The notes under the pieces are model-generated. The model was given only the letters and a program-made list of their open reading frames with translations. It was not told the origin of the DNA and made no database searches. A stretch of 64,000 nt of DNA, from the NCBI GenBank assembly GCA_023362775.1, contig JALMGJ010000003.1, positions 54,289,416 to 54,353,415 on the forward strand. Direction: 5' to 3'. The position numbers and the translations under genes are program-made. Numbering within the stretch: the first letter of the stretch is position 1; the number at the start of each line of letters is the position of its first letter. This document shows, in pieces, positions 54,801 to 60,647 of this stretch. The stretch is from Charina bottae. Its lineage: Eukaryota; Chordata; Lepidosauria; Squamata; Charinaidae.

Positions 54801-54911
54801 CAGAGTGACATAGGGGGTGCCTCTCATCACCCTATTGAAACATCTCCTCTTGAGGACAATGAAGATGATCAAGAATGGGAAGGAAAATGGAATTATTCCA
54901 GAGATGCGTAA
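17556..54911 (+). CDS. SLC26A8: SLC26A8-like anion transporter (testis anion transporter 1), 19 coding exons, 898 aa
   Basis: SLC26 proteins exchange or conduct chloride, bicarbonate, sulfate or oxalate across the plasma membrane. SLC26A8 is known from sperm, where it works with CFTR. I joined 19 exons (listed separately); every junction is AG/GT and in frame, giving 2694 coding nt and a TAA stop. Residues 1-70 are the cytosolic N-terminus (KVYNEEEFEQEH), about 75-510 the transmembrane transporter domain, and about 525-800 a STAS domain with a long variable insert at about 580-690, followed by a Ser/Arg-rich and then acidic tail. Features pointing to A8 rather than A9 or A6 are YVIFG..QHMSIGSF, LPKANSTSIL, PVEFPMEL, SFLQSD-type tail loss, LRQ/YLWRQDKYD, LGLDIGL, RSHR, LGQIPNTNIYRS, a Cys-rich stretch before EPLPR, and HTIILDFSMVHFVD. 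Human A8 is 970 aa and the tails differ. An N-terminal non-coding exon is likely but was not found. No stop or frameshift interrupts the gene, so it looks functional. Confidence 0.85.
18485..18560. repeat. (TTTA)n microsatellite with LINE-type 3' end
   Basis: Tandem TTTA units followed by CCACCCATCTCCCCCCAC-AAAGGGGACTC, the reverse complement of a CR1/L2-type 3' end. A similar TTTA tract lies at 18086-18130. Confidence 0.7.
18923..19254 (+). mobile_element. Sauria SINE, full length
   Basis: Runs from AGGGGCGTGGTGGCTCAG to AACCTTTACC. 10-bp target duplications TAGATAGTGA lie at 18913-18922 and 19255-19264. The B box reads GGTTTGAAACC, a mutated form. Confidence 0.93.
20239..20770. mobile_element. 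Scrambled interspersed repeat, possibly Penelope-like
   Basis: Two blocks occur in both orientations: block A at 20239-20276 (plus) and 20316-20353 (minus), and block B at 20277-20315 (minus) and 20695-20742 (plus). Block A contains CTGAAGATG and GCAATGAAACGTCTG. The region between reads open on the minus strand but does not look like a conserved protein. I believe the family is a Penelope-like retroelement, but this is from general recollection only. Confidence 0.5.
20916..20982 (+). mobile_element. Solo MITE end
   Basis: CAGTGGTTCTCAACCTTGGC through AACTCCCAGAATTCC to CCCCAGCCAGC. It is the same sequence as the element at 54328 and related to one end of the MITE at 16842. No clear target duplication was seen. 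Confidence 0.55.
21520..21659 (+). CDS. SLC26A8: SLC26A8 coding exon 2
   Basis: The acceptor is TTTATTTCAG. It encodes FPVLNWLCTYRVTEWILGDI, then HAGINVGMVQIFQ, the conserved entry to the first membrane helix. In most SLC26 proteins the last residues read VPQG; here the proline is replaced (IFQ). The donor is CAAG|GTAAAT, phase 1. Confidence 0.88.
22903..23397. repeat. Local tandem duplication carrying two Sauria SINE tails
   Basis: A host stretch starting CAACTGCCACAG and containing CCCCACTGCTGGAAGAACAC appears three times (22905, 23086, 23326). Minus-oriented Sauria SINE tails lie between copies (about 22974-23085 and 23196-23325), each ending at TCATGTGGCTC. The second inter-copy segment also has a 28-bp insertion (23169-23196). 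Confidence 0.85.
24267..24383 (+). CDS. SLC26A8: SLC26A8 coding exon 3
   Basis: The acceptor is CCTTATAG. It encodes GLSGIALTGLPIPVMNNFYS and ends YVIFGTSQHMSIG, i.e. membrane helices 1-2. The YVIFG and MSIG motifs are characteristic of SLC26A8. The donor is ATTG|GTAAGT, phase 1. Confidence 0.87.
24384..27232. other. SLC26A8 intron 3
   Basis: AT-rich intron with no recognised mobile element. The only structure noted is a perfect 11-bp inverted repeat with a 3-nt loop at 26541-26565, in a short region of related ATGATG-type repeats. Confidence 0.45.
27233..27408 (+). CDS. SLC26A8: SLC26A8 coding exon 4
   Basis: The acceptor is CTGGCAACAG. It encodes GSFSILNAMAANFQSSL, then an extracellular loop with two N-glycosylation sequons (NVT, NIS), then TTFLAGIIQ, the start of the next helix. 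The donor is TTCAG|GTAGGA, phase 0. Confidence 0.88.
27536..27590. repeat. (TG)n microsatellite
   Basis: Interrupted TG/TA dinucleotide repeat just inside SLC26A8 intron 4. Confidence 0.93.
27600..27920 (-). mobile_element. LINE (CR1/L2-type) 3' fragment, minus
   Basis: AAATAAATAATAATAAAAAT at the low end and the reverse complement of a TTATGGAATCA-type LINE C-terminal and 3' UTR region at the high end. It is diverged. Confidence 0.5.
28908..29072 (+). CDS. SLC26A8: SLC26A8 coding exon 5
   Basis: The acceptor is TTCCTTCTAG. It encodes LLLGIIGLGFVTTYVSESLM and AAALHVIISQFSFIFGI, ending SGPLSFFY. This is the SLC26 signature region (Y-x-S/P-E-S) of the transport domain. The donor is TAT|GTGAGT, phase 0. 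Confidence 0.9.
29281..29355 (-). mobile_element. LINE 3' end fragment, minus
   Basis: TTTATTTA tract followed by TACCGCTCCATCTCCCCCGA-AGGGGACTCTGGG, the reverse complement of the CR1/L2-type terminus. A parallel fragment lies at 42143-42240. Confidence 0.6.
29512..29966 (+). mobile_element. CR1/L2-type LINE 3' end
   Basis: Contains GGGACCCAGTAGGAAGGCC, AATTCCCCCTGAAGTCAGGC, GAAGACCTGGTTTTGCCATC, and the terminal GCTATATAAATTGAATAAAT followed by AAAT repeats. It is in SLC26A8 intron 5. Confidence 0.8.
30240..30389 (+). CDS. SLC26A8: SLC26A8 coding exon 6
   Basis: The acceptor is TTTTTTCAG. It encodes NLVYYCMGLPKANSTSILLF, further membrane helix, and YPVEFPMELVL. LPKANSTSI and EFPMEL are strong SLC26A8 matches. 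The donor is TTG|GTAAAT, phase 0. Confidence 0.9.
31203..31285 (+). CDS. SLC26A8: SLC26A8 coding exon 7
   Basis: The acceptor is TTATTTTACAG. This short exon encodes MITFAILSTHTHLYAESSQG and FKMTPHR, a helix and linker. The donor is CACAG|GTATGT, phase 2. Confidence 0.86.
32446..32593 (+). CDS. SLC26A8: SLC26A8 coding exon 8
   Basis: The acceptor is TTTGTTTCAG. It encodes FLKPTLPDFSKLDRIVLHAS and then LAIVSYFLLIFVGKKYASIH, a transport-domain helix and the conserved GKK.AS.H loop. The donor is CAG|GTAATA, phase 0. Confidence 0.9.
32838..33538 (+). mobile_element. CR1/L2-type LINE 3' end with RT C-terminal remnant
   Basis: Plus-strand translation includes LCELHWLHVCFWLRFKVLAM and TYKALDGIGPGYL, the conserved post-RT segment of this LINE type. 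GAAGACCTGGCTCCTCCCAG follows, then the AAATTAAATTAATTGAA tail. It is in SLC26A8 intron 8. Confidence 0.82.
34633..34746 (+). CDS. SLC26A8: SLC26A8 coding exon 9
   Basis: The acceptor is TCATATACAG. It encodes DLMAIGLCNVFSSFFKSFSV and ends TGGKTQ. The (N/Q)-(E/D)-L-(I/M)-A-(I/L)-G-x-x-N motif is the SLC26 substrate-site region. The donor is CACAG|GTGAGT, phase 0. Confidence 0.9.
35526..35866 (-). mobile_element. Sauria SINE, full length
   Basis: Minus-oriented copy with 12-bp target duplications GGAGGATCACTA at 35514-35525 and 35867-35878. The tail has a doubled GGTAAA unit. Confidence 0.93.
35935..36300 (+). mobile_element. CR1/L2-type LINE 3' end
   Basis: Same block order as at 29512: GGGACCCTGGAAACAGGCC, TGGAATGAGGTCCGCCCCGA, GAAGACCTGGCCC, then ACATTTAATAAATTATTATT at the end. 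Confidence 0.75.
36580..36622. repeat. (ATT)n microsatellite
   Basis: About 14 uninterrupted ATT units. Confidence 0.95.
37073..37334 (-). mobile_element. Sauria SINE, 5'-truncated
   Basis: Minus-oriented, lacking the first part of the tRNA head. Perfect 12-bp target duplications GCTTGTAGGATA at 37061-37072 and 37335-37346 show that it was truncated on insertion. Confidence 0.9.
37702..37779 (+). CDS. SLC26A8: SLC26A8 coding exon 10
   Basis: The acceptor is TTTTTAAATTAG. It encodes LAALIGVSLMLVIALKLGDY and FQTLPN, one membrane helix. The donor is AAT|GTAAGT, phase 0. Confidence 0.87.
38120..38850 (-). other. Unclassified, possibly LTR-like or retrocopy sequence
   Basis: Atypically GC-richer than its neighbours, with a minus-strand AATAAAGTATTG signal near 38353. 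I could not find defined ends or target duplications, and I recognise no protein. Confidence 0.25.
39467..40300 (-). mobile_element. Solo LTR (834 bp) with internal GC-rich minisatellite
   Basis: The ends are TGTC...GACA, with 5-bp target duplications TTAAA at 39462-39466 and 40301-40305. On the minus strand there is an A/T-rich box ATAAAAATAAAAAGG near 40095-40081, and an AATAAAGATT poly(A) signal near 39520. The middle (about 39700-40000) is made of imperfect units containing GGCGGCAAGGCAAG. No internal retroviral sequence lies next to it. It is in SLC26A8 intron 10, antisense to the gene. Superfamily is unknown. Confidence 0.8.
40386..40420. repeat. (GATGGT)n short repeat
   Basis: GATGGT/GATGAT units in SLC26A8 intron 10. 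Confidence 0.85.
40676..40771 (+). CDS. SLC26A8: SLC26A8 coding exon 11
   Basis: The acceptor is TTGCCCAG. It encodes AVLAAIVLVNMFPFLEKFMD and VPYLWRQDKYDF. The LWR-x-x-K-x-D motif before the last helices is conserved across the family. The donor is TTT|GTAAGT, phase 0. Confidence 0.9.
42143..42320 (-). mobile_element. LINE 3' end fragment, minus
   Basis: TTTATTTATT tract, then CCCCGCCCATCTCCCATACA and GGGACTCTGGGCGGG, then AAAATTTAAAATATTTAAAA. Same family as the pieces at 18530 and 29300. Confidence 0.65.
42731..42837 (+). CDS. SLC26A8: SLC26A8 coding exon 12
   Basis: The acceptor is TTATCTTTTAAG. It encodes GIWIVTFLVVLCLGLDIGLG and IALGFAFFIISVRSHR, the last two membrane helices and the exit to the cytosolic STAS domain. 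The donor is CACAG|GTATTT, phase 2. Confidence 0.9.
43886..43940 (+). mobile_element. Sauria SINE tRNA-head-only insertion
   Basis: 55 bp matching only the first part of the SINE (GGCGTGGTGGCTCAGCCGGT onwards, through CGGAAGATCGC). Perfect 12-bp duplications AAGAGCTTATTC lie at 43874-43885 and 43941-43952. The entire body and tail are missing. Confidence 0.85.
44675..44994 (-). mobile_element. Sauria SINE, nearly full length
   Basis: Minus-oriented copy with a poly-A/GGTAAA tail near 44682 and head ending at CTTACCCGCTGAG; the first about 12 bases of the head are missing. No clear target duplication was found. Confidence 0.88.
45545..45614 (+). CDS. SLC26A8: SLC26A8 coding exon 13
   Basis: The acceptor is CTTGTTTCAG. 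It encodes MKMMTLGQIPNTNIYRSFSD and YSE, the first strand of the STAS domain. LGQIPNTNIYRS matches SLC26A8. The donor is GAG|GTAAGA, phase 0. Confidence 0.9.
46105..46447 (+). mobile_element. CORE/MIR-type SINE with internal duplication
   Basis: GCCAGTTTGGTCTAATGGTT head with B box GAGTTCTAGTCCC, core CTGGGTGACCTTGGGCCAGT, and AATAAAGGCGGGATATAAAA tail. About 85 bp (from AAACCAGGAGACTG to the CORE) occurs twice, at about 46140 and 46243, joined by a short unrelated bridge. Confidence 0.88.
46958..47013. repeat. (TG)n microsatellite with GAGTG interruptions
   Basis: Dinucleotide repeat in SLC26A8 intron 13. Confidence 0.95.
47232..47324 (+). CDS. SLC26A8: SLC26A8 coding exon 14
   Basis: The acceptor is GCTCTTTAG. 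It encodes AIEVQGVKIFQCCASISFAN and MKHFKAYILKK, STAS beta strands. The donor is AAAAAG|GTAAAT, phase 0. Confidence 0.9.
47405..47539 (+). CDS. SLC26A8: SLC26A8 coding exon 15 (start of STAS insert)
   Basis: The acceptor is TTCTGTTTCAG. It encodes MDMKAVPLDENEMRALISVS, a linker, and a Cys-rich segment CACVCDPPEPLPR near the start of the variable STAS insert; mammalian A8 has a comparable Cys cluster before EPLPR. The donor is weak: AGG|GTCAGA. Confidence 0.82.
48359..48697 (+). CDS. SLC26A8: SLC26A8 coding exon 16 (STAS insert and core strand)
   Basis: This is the longest coding exon (113 codons). The acceptor is TGCATTCTAG. The first two thirds are the hydrophilic variable insert, which I cannot align to any family. 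The last part reads HTIILDFSMVHFVDLQASCL, the STAS core strand and helix start. The donor is GGGAG|GTAAGT, phase 0. Confidence 0.88.
48749..48884. repeat. Compound (TG)n-(TA)n microsatellite
   Basis: TG repeat followed by two TA blocks, the second about 40 nt of uninterrupted TA. Confidence 0.95.
49311..51020. repeat. 205-bp GC-rich tandem satellite, about 8 units
   Basis: GGACCCCGGGAAGGCAGCGG recurs about every 205 bp (near 49486, 49691, 49896, 50101, 50306, 50511, 50716, 50921). Each unit has the arm GCAGGCAGGTAAGCGGGCAG and its near reverse complement CTGCCCGCTTACCTGCCTGC. Units alternate in one spot (CATCGTCTTCTTCC versus CATCATCTTCTTTC), giving a partial 410-bp higher-order pattern. Outer units are the most diverged. 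Confidence 0.95.
51027..51181. repeat. 155-bp near-perfect palindrome
   Basis: Arms of roughly 70 bp centre on about 51104. The left arm starts GGCGAAGAGCGG and passes through a G-run; the right arm passes through a C-run and ends GCCGCTCTTCGCC. The inner arms AGCGCTGGAAGG and CCTTCCAGCGCT are perfect. Confidence 0.93.
53121..53175 (+). CDS. SLC26A8: SLC26A8 coding exon 17 (55 nt)
   Basis: I place the acceptor at CTTCCTTCTATAG (53120), which gives LCHVFQNIGITVLIAACH and completes the STAS helix left open by exon 16. A second CAG at 53138 would remove six codons (LCHVFQ) and break that alignment. The donor is CATT|GTGAGT, phase 1. It lies 4.4 kb from exon 16, beyond the repeat-rich hAT element. 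Confidence 0.8.
53305..53498 (+). CDS. SLC26A8: SLC26A8 coding exon 18
   Basis: The acceptor is TTATCTCACAG. It encodes TLIKTFEKHDFFDLCVTKAR and then FFPTLHDAILFAVEPN, the end of the STAS domain (F-F-x-S/T-x-H-D-A-V/I-L-F-A). An acidic linker follows. The donor is AAAAG|GTATAA, phase 0. Confidence 0.9.
53672..54006 (+). mobile_element. Sauria SINE, full length
   Basis: GGGGGCGTGGTGGCTCAGTG to CCTTTACCTTTACCTTAC. The B box GGTTCGAATCC is intact. It is in SLC26A8 intron 18. Confidence 0.93.
54328..54392 (+). mobile_element. 65-bp MITE remnant with target duplication
   Basis: CAGTGTTTCTCAACCTTGGC to CCCCAGCCAG, flanked by 9-bp CCTTTAAAG at 54319-54327 and 54393-54401. Same sequence as 20916-20982. 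Confidence 0.7.
54648..54911 (+). CDS. SLC26A8: SLC26A8 coding exon 19 and stop
   Basis: The acceptor is TATATTTCAG. It encodes DIRSYHSGRSKQSDRRSQQS, then an acidic tail ending EWEGKWNYSRDA and TAA at 54909-54911. The tail is shorter than the Glu-rich mammalian A8 tail and has no obvious PDZ-binding end. Confidence 0.87.
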   Translation, partial: DIRSYHSGRSKQSDRRSQQSNGIRDTPSPKTVRSETYIDEPISDLFRTFSLQSDIGGASHHPIETSPLEDNEDDQEWEGKWNYSRDA

Positions 54912-57900
54912 ATTATGAGATCTATTCAAATTAGCTAACTAAACAGTAGCAAAAATGTGATGCAATTCATCTGGACCATTTCTTCCTCCTCTCGGCCCCC
55001 TGGGCTTTTAAAGAAAGATTCTGGGTTAAATCATTAGCCCATTTTTTGTTGACATTATTGCAAAATGATACAACATTGATAGAACTGACAATCCATTGAG
55101 AGAGAGAATATATATTTTAAAAAAAATGTAGCATTTTGACTAGACAGTGAAATTAGCTATAAAGCTATAAATGTGAAAATCATTTATTCATTAATTAATT
55201 CCCAGATTTTTTTACTGTGTATGTTTTCTATCTTCCCATAAGAAATTTCTTACTTAACTACATATAGTTTGCAGTCTTAATAACAGGGCTTAGATAATAG
55301 AATGTGAAAGTATAGATGCAGCCATATTTTAGACTCCAAGTTTAGACACCTCGGATCTGATAAGCAAATATGATTATTCTCCAAGGCAGCATATTTAGGT
55401 CTGCTTAAAGGAATGTTAACTTTCACATTCAGATCAGAAATATCGTTAGAGTTGCCATATATTTGTGGGTCACCATGTTAAAATTTCAATGTTCTTGACC
55501 ATTTTAATGGTTTTACTGTTTATGACTACATTCATGAATACCATAATTCATATTTTACATACTGCATTTCTTATATTGCAGCCTGTTTCAAATCCAGTAG
55601 GCTGAAAGCTACCTATAAATGTTATTTAAAGTAACATTTCCCCTCTTCTCCGAACACAGTTTTCACCATGGATGTAATCTAGCACACTTCACTGATGATG
55701 TGGTTGCTGATGCAGTCAAGGATGGGAACTGTCCAGCTCTTACTGACCATTTTTGGCTGCTGCAGACACACCCCCTTCCCTCGATTGCTAGGAACTGTCC
55801 TCCATGTAACTTTGGCTTGAGATACAAAGGAGATTAGACATATGTCTTCCAAAGAGGCATCTGTATATGTGATACCTGATCAGCACTTTTCAAAGCTGTA
55901 GTCAGATCTTATGTGGGCTCCTTATAAACACAAGTTTAGCATTCGTTGGAAGGTGACTAGTCCTGTGATTAACTGGGAAAGGGAGCTGTGTCCTGCCATA
56001 TGTGTATTGCTGTTACGAACATAAGAATATAAGCAGTGCCCTGCTGGATCAGACCCTTGGCCCACCTTCTTACAGTGGCCAACCAACTGTGCAAGGAAGC
56101 CCACTGAGCCACCACTGAGTACATTACAGATTTTCTGCTGCTTGAGCAAACAAGGGGCCTCACACAGACATCAATTTACTGTTTTTATTACTTTGGTGAG
56201 AGAGGGCAGTGTAACTTTGTCTGCTCCATTCCAGCTCTACAGCTCTCCACAAACTACTTCCAGGTGCTGCTAGCCACAAAAACAAAAATAAGACTTGCTG
56301 CCAGCTCTGCCATTACCTTGCAGCACTAGACAAGGCTGAAGCTCATGTGTTATCAGTTATTCCTTCCTGCTTCGCTCCATGTTCATATTTGTCAGCCAGG
56401 CTTTTTTGGATGTGGGTTTAGTGCTCTTCCAGAAGAATGCTTGATCTGTGTTCAGAAGTAACCCAACCAACACAAGCACAAATACCTCCAAGCCTGAAAC
56501 CTGATGGTAAGACAACTTGACAGATCATTGAATACACATTCCAAGCACCAACCTACAATTGCCCAACTCTGCCCTACATACTTTGGGGAGACTGATTATT
56601 GTTCTTCTGCTAGTGGGTGACACTTCAAGGGAGAGGAAGCAAAGCCAGGAAAAGCCACCAATCAGTTTCCTTTAGTTTCCCATTAAAATGGTCAGGACAG
56701 CATCAGTCACTGGCCTTGTGAATGTGTTAGAACAGGGGATGGCGATCAGGGCACCAAATGTTATCCTGATATACTCTTCTGCTAGCTTATGGTTTGGTAG
56801 ACCACGTTGCAATGTGTCCTTGGAGTGTTATATAAACCATTCAATTATATAAAACATGACTTTTGACTTTGCATCTTGTGTGTGATTCTGGCTAATTGTT
56901 GTTTATTTAATAATCCATGGTTAAGTAAGCTATGGCTTAGGGCACTATATGAACCAGGTTATACACTAGTAAAGTTCTGCTGGGTCCAGAAGTGACAATT
57001 CTTTGATTGCACATATCAACATCCCATTTTCTATACATCAATTAAAATGAAAAGCAATTTATATTGTGAAACAATATGAAACAATATTTAAAAAAACGAT
57101 CAGTACTTAAGACAAAAATACCGTAGAACATAGTCCACCACTTAGTATTACACTTTTGGGGAACCAAATATGGATCATTGGGCTTCTAGTAATTCCTTGC
57201 TGAGAGTTTACTGAACATCACAGCTGTACTTCAAAGCTTCTTAGAAGCACATTGAACAAAATAGGTGTTTTCTCTGTCTCATTTACACAATCCATTCGTT
57301 TATTATATTGTGATTCTTGCATGCGTTACCTGACAATTGTGCATATAGGGTATATATATACTCCAAAGAGTATATTTATTCTTCCAATTTAAAATGAGAG
57401 ACATTGGCAAGATTTTTTAAAGACATCTCTTCAAAGGGTTATTTAATGGACCATTGTCACTTATTTACCTTTTAATGGTAGAAATATTTTTTCTGTCTGT
57501 GGAATGCAAAGGAAGCTCACAAACACAGGTCTCAATTACATAAGAACCCCTTTTTATTATTGTTCAATCATTGAAAATTCCCGCCTTTTCACAGTGTTGT
57601 AAGCAGAGTTGGTCCCATTCCAAATAAAGTTACTTAATTTTTTAGTAACATCATTACTATGGAAGAAAAGTGTGGATGATTCTAGACAACAATTAAAGTT
57701 ATATTTTTATAAATTATGCTTTACCAGGTCAAGCCTTTTTCCGTACCTTTTAGGAGAAAAGGCAACTATTCTAGTGTCATGTCCGTCTGTCATGCAGAAT
57801 CTGAAGGTTAGCGACATGCATCTGCAGGGGCATTGGGTGAGCAAATGACAAAAGCAGTATTGCAACACATTTTTTTAAGGAAAAAAAATAAAGTCGTCCT

Positions 57901-58722
57901 TGGAAAAAAGCAGGACGGTTTTTAATGGTATGGATTCAACAGTCTCTTTTCATTCATAAAGAACTCTGTCCAAGAACTGAAGAACCTTTGATTCAGACAA
58001 TGGGATAGATTATTTTCAGCAATTCATCCTTCCCTGCCGCCTCCCTCCACATATCTCATATGCTGTTCTTGATATCTCATAATTTCCCACAGCAAATCTG
58101 AGTGTCACAAGGGGAAAGGGGAATCAGTGAAAATCACAGCATTAGTATTCTTCTGGAGCAGCCTATAGGTGAATGAAACTCCATTCACGGATTCTTGAGA
58201 TGTACTGATTTTCAGGAATATATGGGTGAATGAAAGCTTTCAATAAGTGAGAACATAGCTTATGTGGGAGTGTACTATATTTCCTTAGCATAATCACTGC
58301 TTCTTATAGCTACACTCAAGCTAAGATCAAGTTTTCCTATTCTGGTTTCTGTTTTAAAAATGGCTCTCGTGATAATGTTCATGATAGAATGTAGCTACCA
58401 GTAAGATTTAGTTAGGGAATTCTATATGAACTGAAGTTTGCTGCCTAGAAATCCTATGTGGCATTTCATTTCACTAAAATCAATCAGTGATTTATAAGGA
58501 AAATAAAACCTGGCCTTTCATTAGTTTTACTTTTCTTCTTAGGTATCAATTTCTCTATGATTTACTCAGAAAATGGATTGAACATACTGTAAGAGAAACA
58601 AATACTTATATTTAGGGGGTGGAAGCTAACTCAGGTTGATCAAAGTTATTTCTCTGTTGGAATATGAAGAACTACCACAATGATCCAAAAATAGAAATAC
58701 AAAAATGTGTGTTTTCAAAAAA
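54912..58722. other. Interval between convergent SLC26A8 and GPX7 3' ends
   Basis: Probably the two 3' UTRs plus spacer. On the plus strand, AATAAA-like signals are scattered and no one of them can be assigned. An interspersed repeat fragment lies at about 56015-56115. No other gene is visible. Confidence 0.45.
56015..56115 (+). mobile_element. Amniote interspersed repeat fragment
   Basis: GAACATAAGAATATAAGCAG, then CCCTGCTGGATCAGACCC and ACAGTGGCCAACCAACTG. I recognise this as a common reptile repeat, but I cannot assign its class. Confidence 0.5.
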
Positions 58723-58886
58723 TCAGAGTTCCTCTTTTTTCTTCAGAATGAGTTGCCTCACAAGTTCGGTCACATAAGGTTTTATTTCTTCAATAGTGAC
58801 AGTAGAGTCCCAAGCATTTACTACTTTCCCACTTGGATCCACAAGATATTTCCAGAAATTCCATGTTGGCTCTTCTCCAGTGGATT
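58723..58886 (-). CDS. GPX7: GPX7 last coding exon
   Basis: Minus-strand acceptor TTTTTTATGTAG. It completes a Glu codon and reads STGEEPTWNFWKYLVDPSGK, ending in LILKKKEEL and TGA (58725-58723). An (AAAT)n tract lies directly upstream of the acceptor at 58904-58932. Confidence 0.92.
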
Positions 58887-60062
58887 CTACATAAAAAATA
58901 AAGTAAATAAATAAATAAATAAATAAATAAATATCAGAGGTGGGAATCACCTATAATGTTTTAATGTTGCATATTTGCAATCTTAAAAGACATGCAAGAT
59001 TAAAAGAGGAATTTGATTGTCCAAAGGAAAACAAATATTAAATAATATAGAAATAAAGATATCACAGATCTTAGAAGTGTTGGTTTTGGTTTGGAAGACA
59101 AAAGCACTCAGTGCTTCAAGCATTTTAATGGAACATTTCAGCAAAATAGAACCTTACAACTGCAGTTGATCATTCATCTATGTATTTTTTTAATGTATGT
59201 GTCATTTATGTTTTTATTATTTTTTATTAACGTCATTTTTTCCCAATTGGTGCCCTTTAGATGTGTTGGACTACAATTTCCATCATCACTAGCCATCATG
59301 ACCAATAGGCATGTTTTTCCTTTATCCTTTTCTCCATCTTTTCCCCCCCCCCAATTTTTAATTTTCTTTTTTCCTTTTCTCTCTCTCTCTCTCACTATCT
59401 CTGGTACATTAAAGCAATAACACATTTTTTTAAAAAAGATTTGTGCCCTGCTATATTTTTTCAAGGCACATTATGTTGAGTTACATGTGATTCAGAAATG
59501 TGGTACTATGAGATAAAGGACAAGGCAACTAAATTTTGCTGAATTCCTATTGACCCTATTAATTTCCTAGGATACTGGAGAAAAAATGAAAATAACCAAA
59601 AAAAATATATCAAAACATCCATTTATTTTACTATGTAATCTTAACAGAAGCAAATAAATTATTTTTGAACTCAGTTACTAATCTTCCCCAACCTCTCAAA
59701 TGTAAACTATCATTGATAGTTATCATAAACTTCTGCAGTTTTCAAGGAATAACAATAAAGTTAGTTTTTGCAGCTGATTCAACCTATCTGCAATACTCAC
59801 CAATTAAATATTTAAAGGCTGGATTTGCCCCGATGCCCCTCACTGCTATCTTGCTGAACATAGGAAAGGAAACACTATATGTTTGTCGGACAAAACTATC
59901 AATTTCATTATTACTGTTGGGTTCTTGCTGTCCAAACTGATTGCAGGGAAATGCTAGCACATTAAAATGATAGGGGCCAAGTTCTCTCTGCAGCTTTTGT
60001 AAGGCTTTGTAGTGACTGTCGGTATATCCACACTCACTTGCAACATTGACAACTAATGATAC
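58723..60062 (-). CDS. GPX7: GPX7 (glutathione peroxidase 7), last two exons; exon 1 outside or unrecognised
   Basis: GPX7 is a monomeric peroxidase of the endoplasmic reticulum lumen that passes oxidising equivalents to protein disulfide isomerase. Exon 60062-59801 joins in frame to 58886-58723 (KYLI, then E, then STGEEPTWNFW). Visible features are the peroxidatic cysteine in NVASECGYT (a cysteine, not selenocysteine), the FPCNQFGQQEP motif with its catalytic Gln, EPTWNFWKYL with its catalytic Trp, and a C-terminal KEEL resembling an ER-retention signal. VVNAWDSTVTIEEIKP fits GPX7 better than GPX8. The signal-peptide exon was not found in 60063-64000 and probably lies beyond the right edge. 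It is convergent with SLC26A8. Confidence 0.9.
58904..58932. repeat. (AAAT)n microsatellite
   Basis: About seven AAAT units, 18 bp upstream (in gene sense) of the last GPX7 exon; they contribute to its polypyrimidine tract. Confidence 0.9.
59236..59292. mobile_element. Short DNA-transposon-like fragment
   Basis: CCAATTGGTGCCCTTTAGAT-GTGTTGGACTACAATTTCCA, a sequence type widespread in reptile genomes. No ends were defined. It is in the GPX7 intron. Confidence 0.4.
59801..60062 (-). CDS. GPX7: GPX7 penultimate exon (catalytic core)
   Basis: Minus-strand acceptor TTCCATTAG, then VSLVVNVASECGYTDSHYKA. The exon continues through LGPYHFNVLAFPCNQFGQQE and SVSFPMFSKIAV to FKYLI, ending G|GTGAGT in phase 1. 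It contains the peroxidatic Cys and the catalytic Gln/Asn region. Confidence 0.93.
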
Positions 60063-60389
60063 CTAATGGAAGAAATAACAAAAATACAAGTCATAACACA
60101 TTCTGCATTCTACTTTCAGAAGTATAGCATCCTTTACTTCCTATATATCCAAGCAGCTTGAGAAGAATAATATTTTGCTTTTAGACTTCAATTACTGTTT
60201 TGTTAATTGCTGTAATACATACATACTGATGAAGTAATTAACTGGATCCTTCTGAGACCCGTATCTAACTTGTTTGAAACTGGATATGTTTGCAGATTTT
60301 TCCCCCCTCTCTTCACCAATGGAACACATTAGCCATTGTTCTATGGACAATTGTCTTATAAAATGGGTAATTGTCTGGTAAAGCTAGAG

Positions 60390-60647
60390 AGCCAGTTTGG
60401 TCTAGTGGTTAAGGTGCTGGGCTAGAAACCAGGAGACTGTGAGTTCTAGTCCCGCCTTACGCATGAAAGCCGGCTGGGTGACTTTGGGCCAGTCACTCTC
60501 TCTCAGCCCAACTCACCTCACAGGGTTGTTGTTGTGGGGAAAAGAGGAGGAGGAAGAAGTATTAGGTATGTTCGCTGCCTTGAGTTACTTATAAAAATAA
60601 TAAAGGCGGGATAAAAATTAAATAAATAAATAAATAAATAAAATAAA
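60390..60647 (+). mobile_element. CORE/MIR-type SINE, full length
   Basis: GCCAGTTTGGTCTAGTGGTT head, B box GAGTTCTAGTCCC, core TGGGTGACTTTGGGCCAGTC, GGTTGTTGTTGTGGGG, and terminal AATAAAGGCGGGATAAAAAT plus AAAT repeats. Confidence 0.92.
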
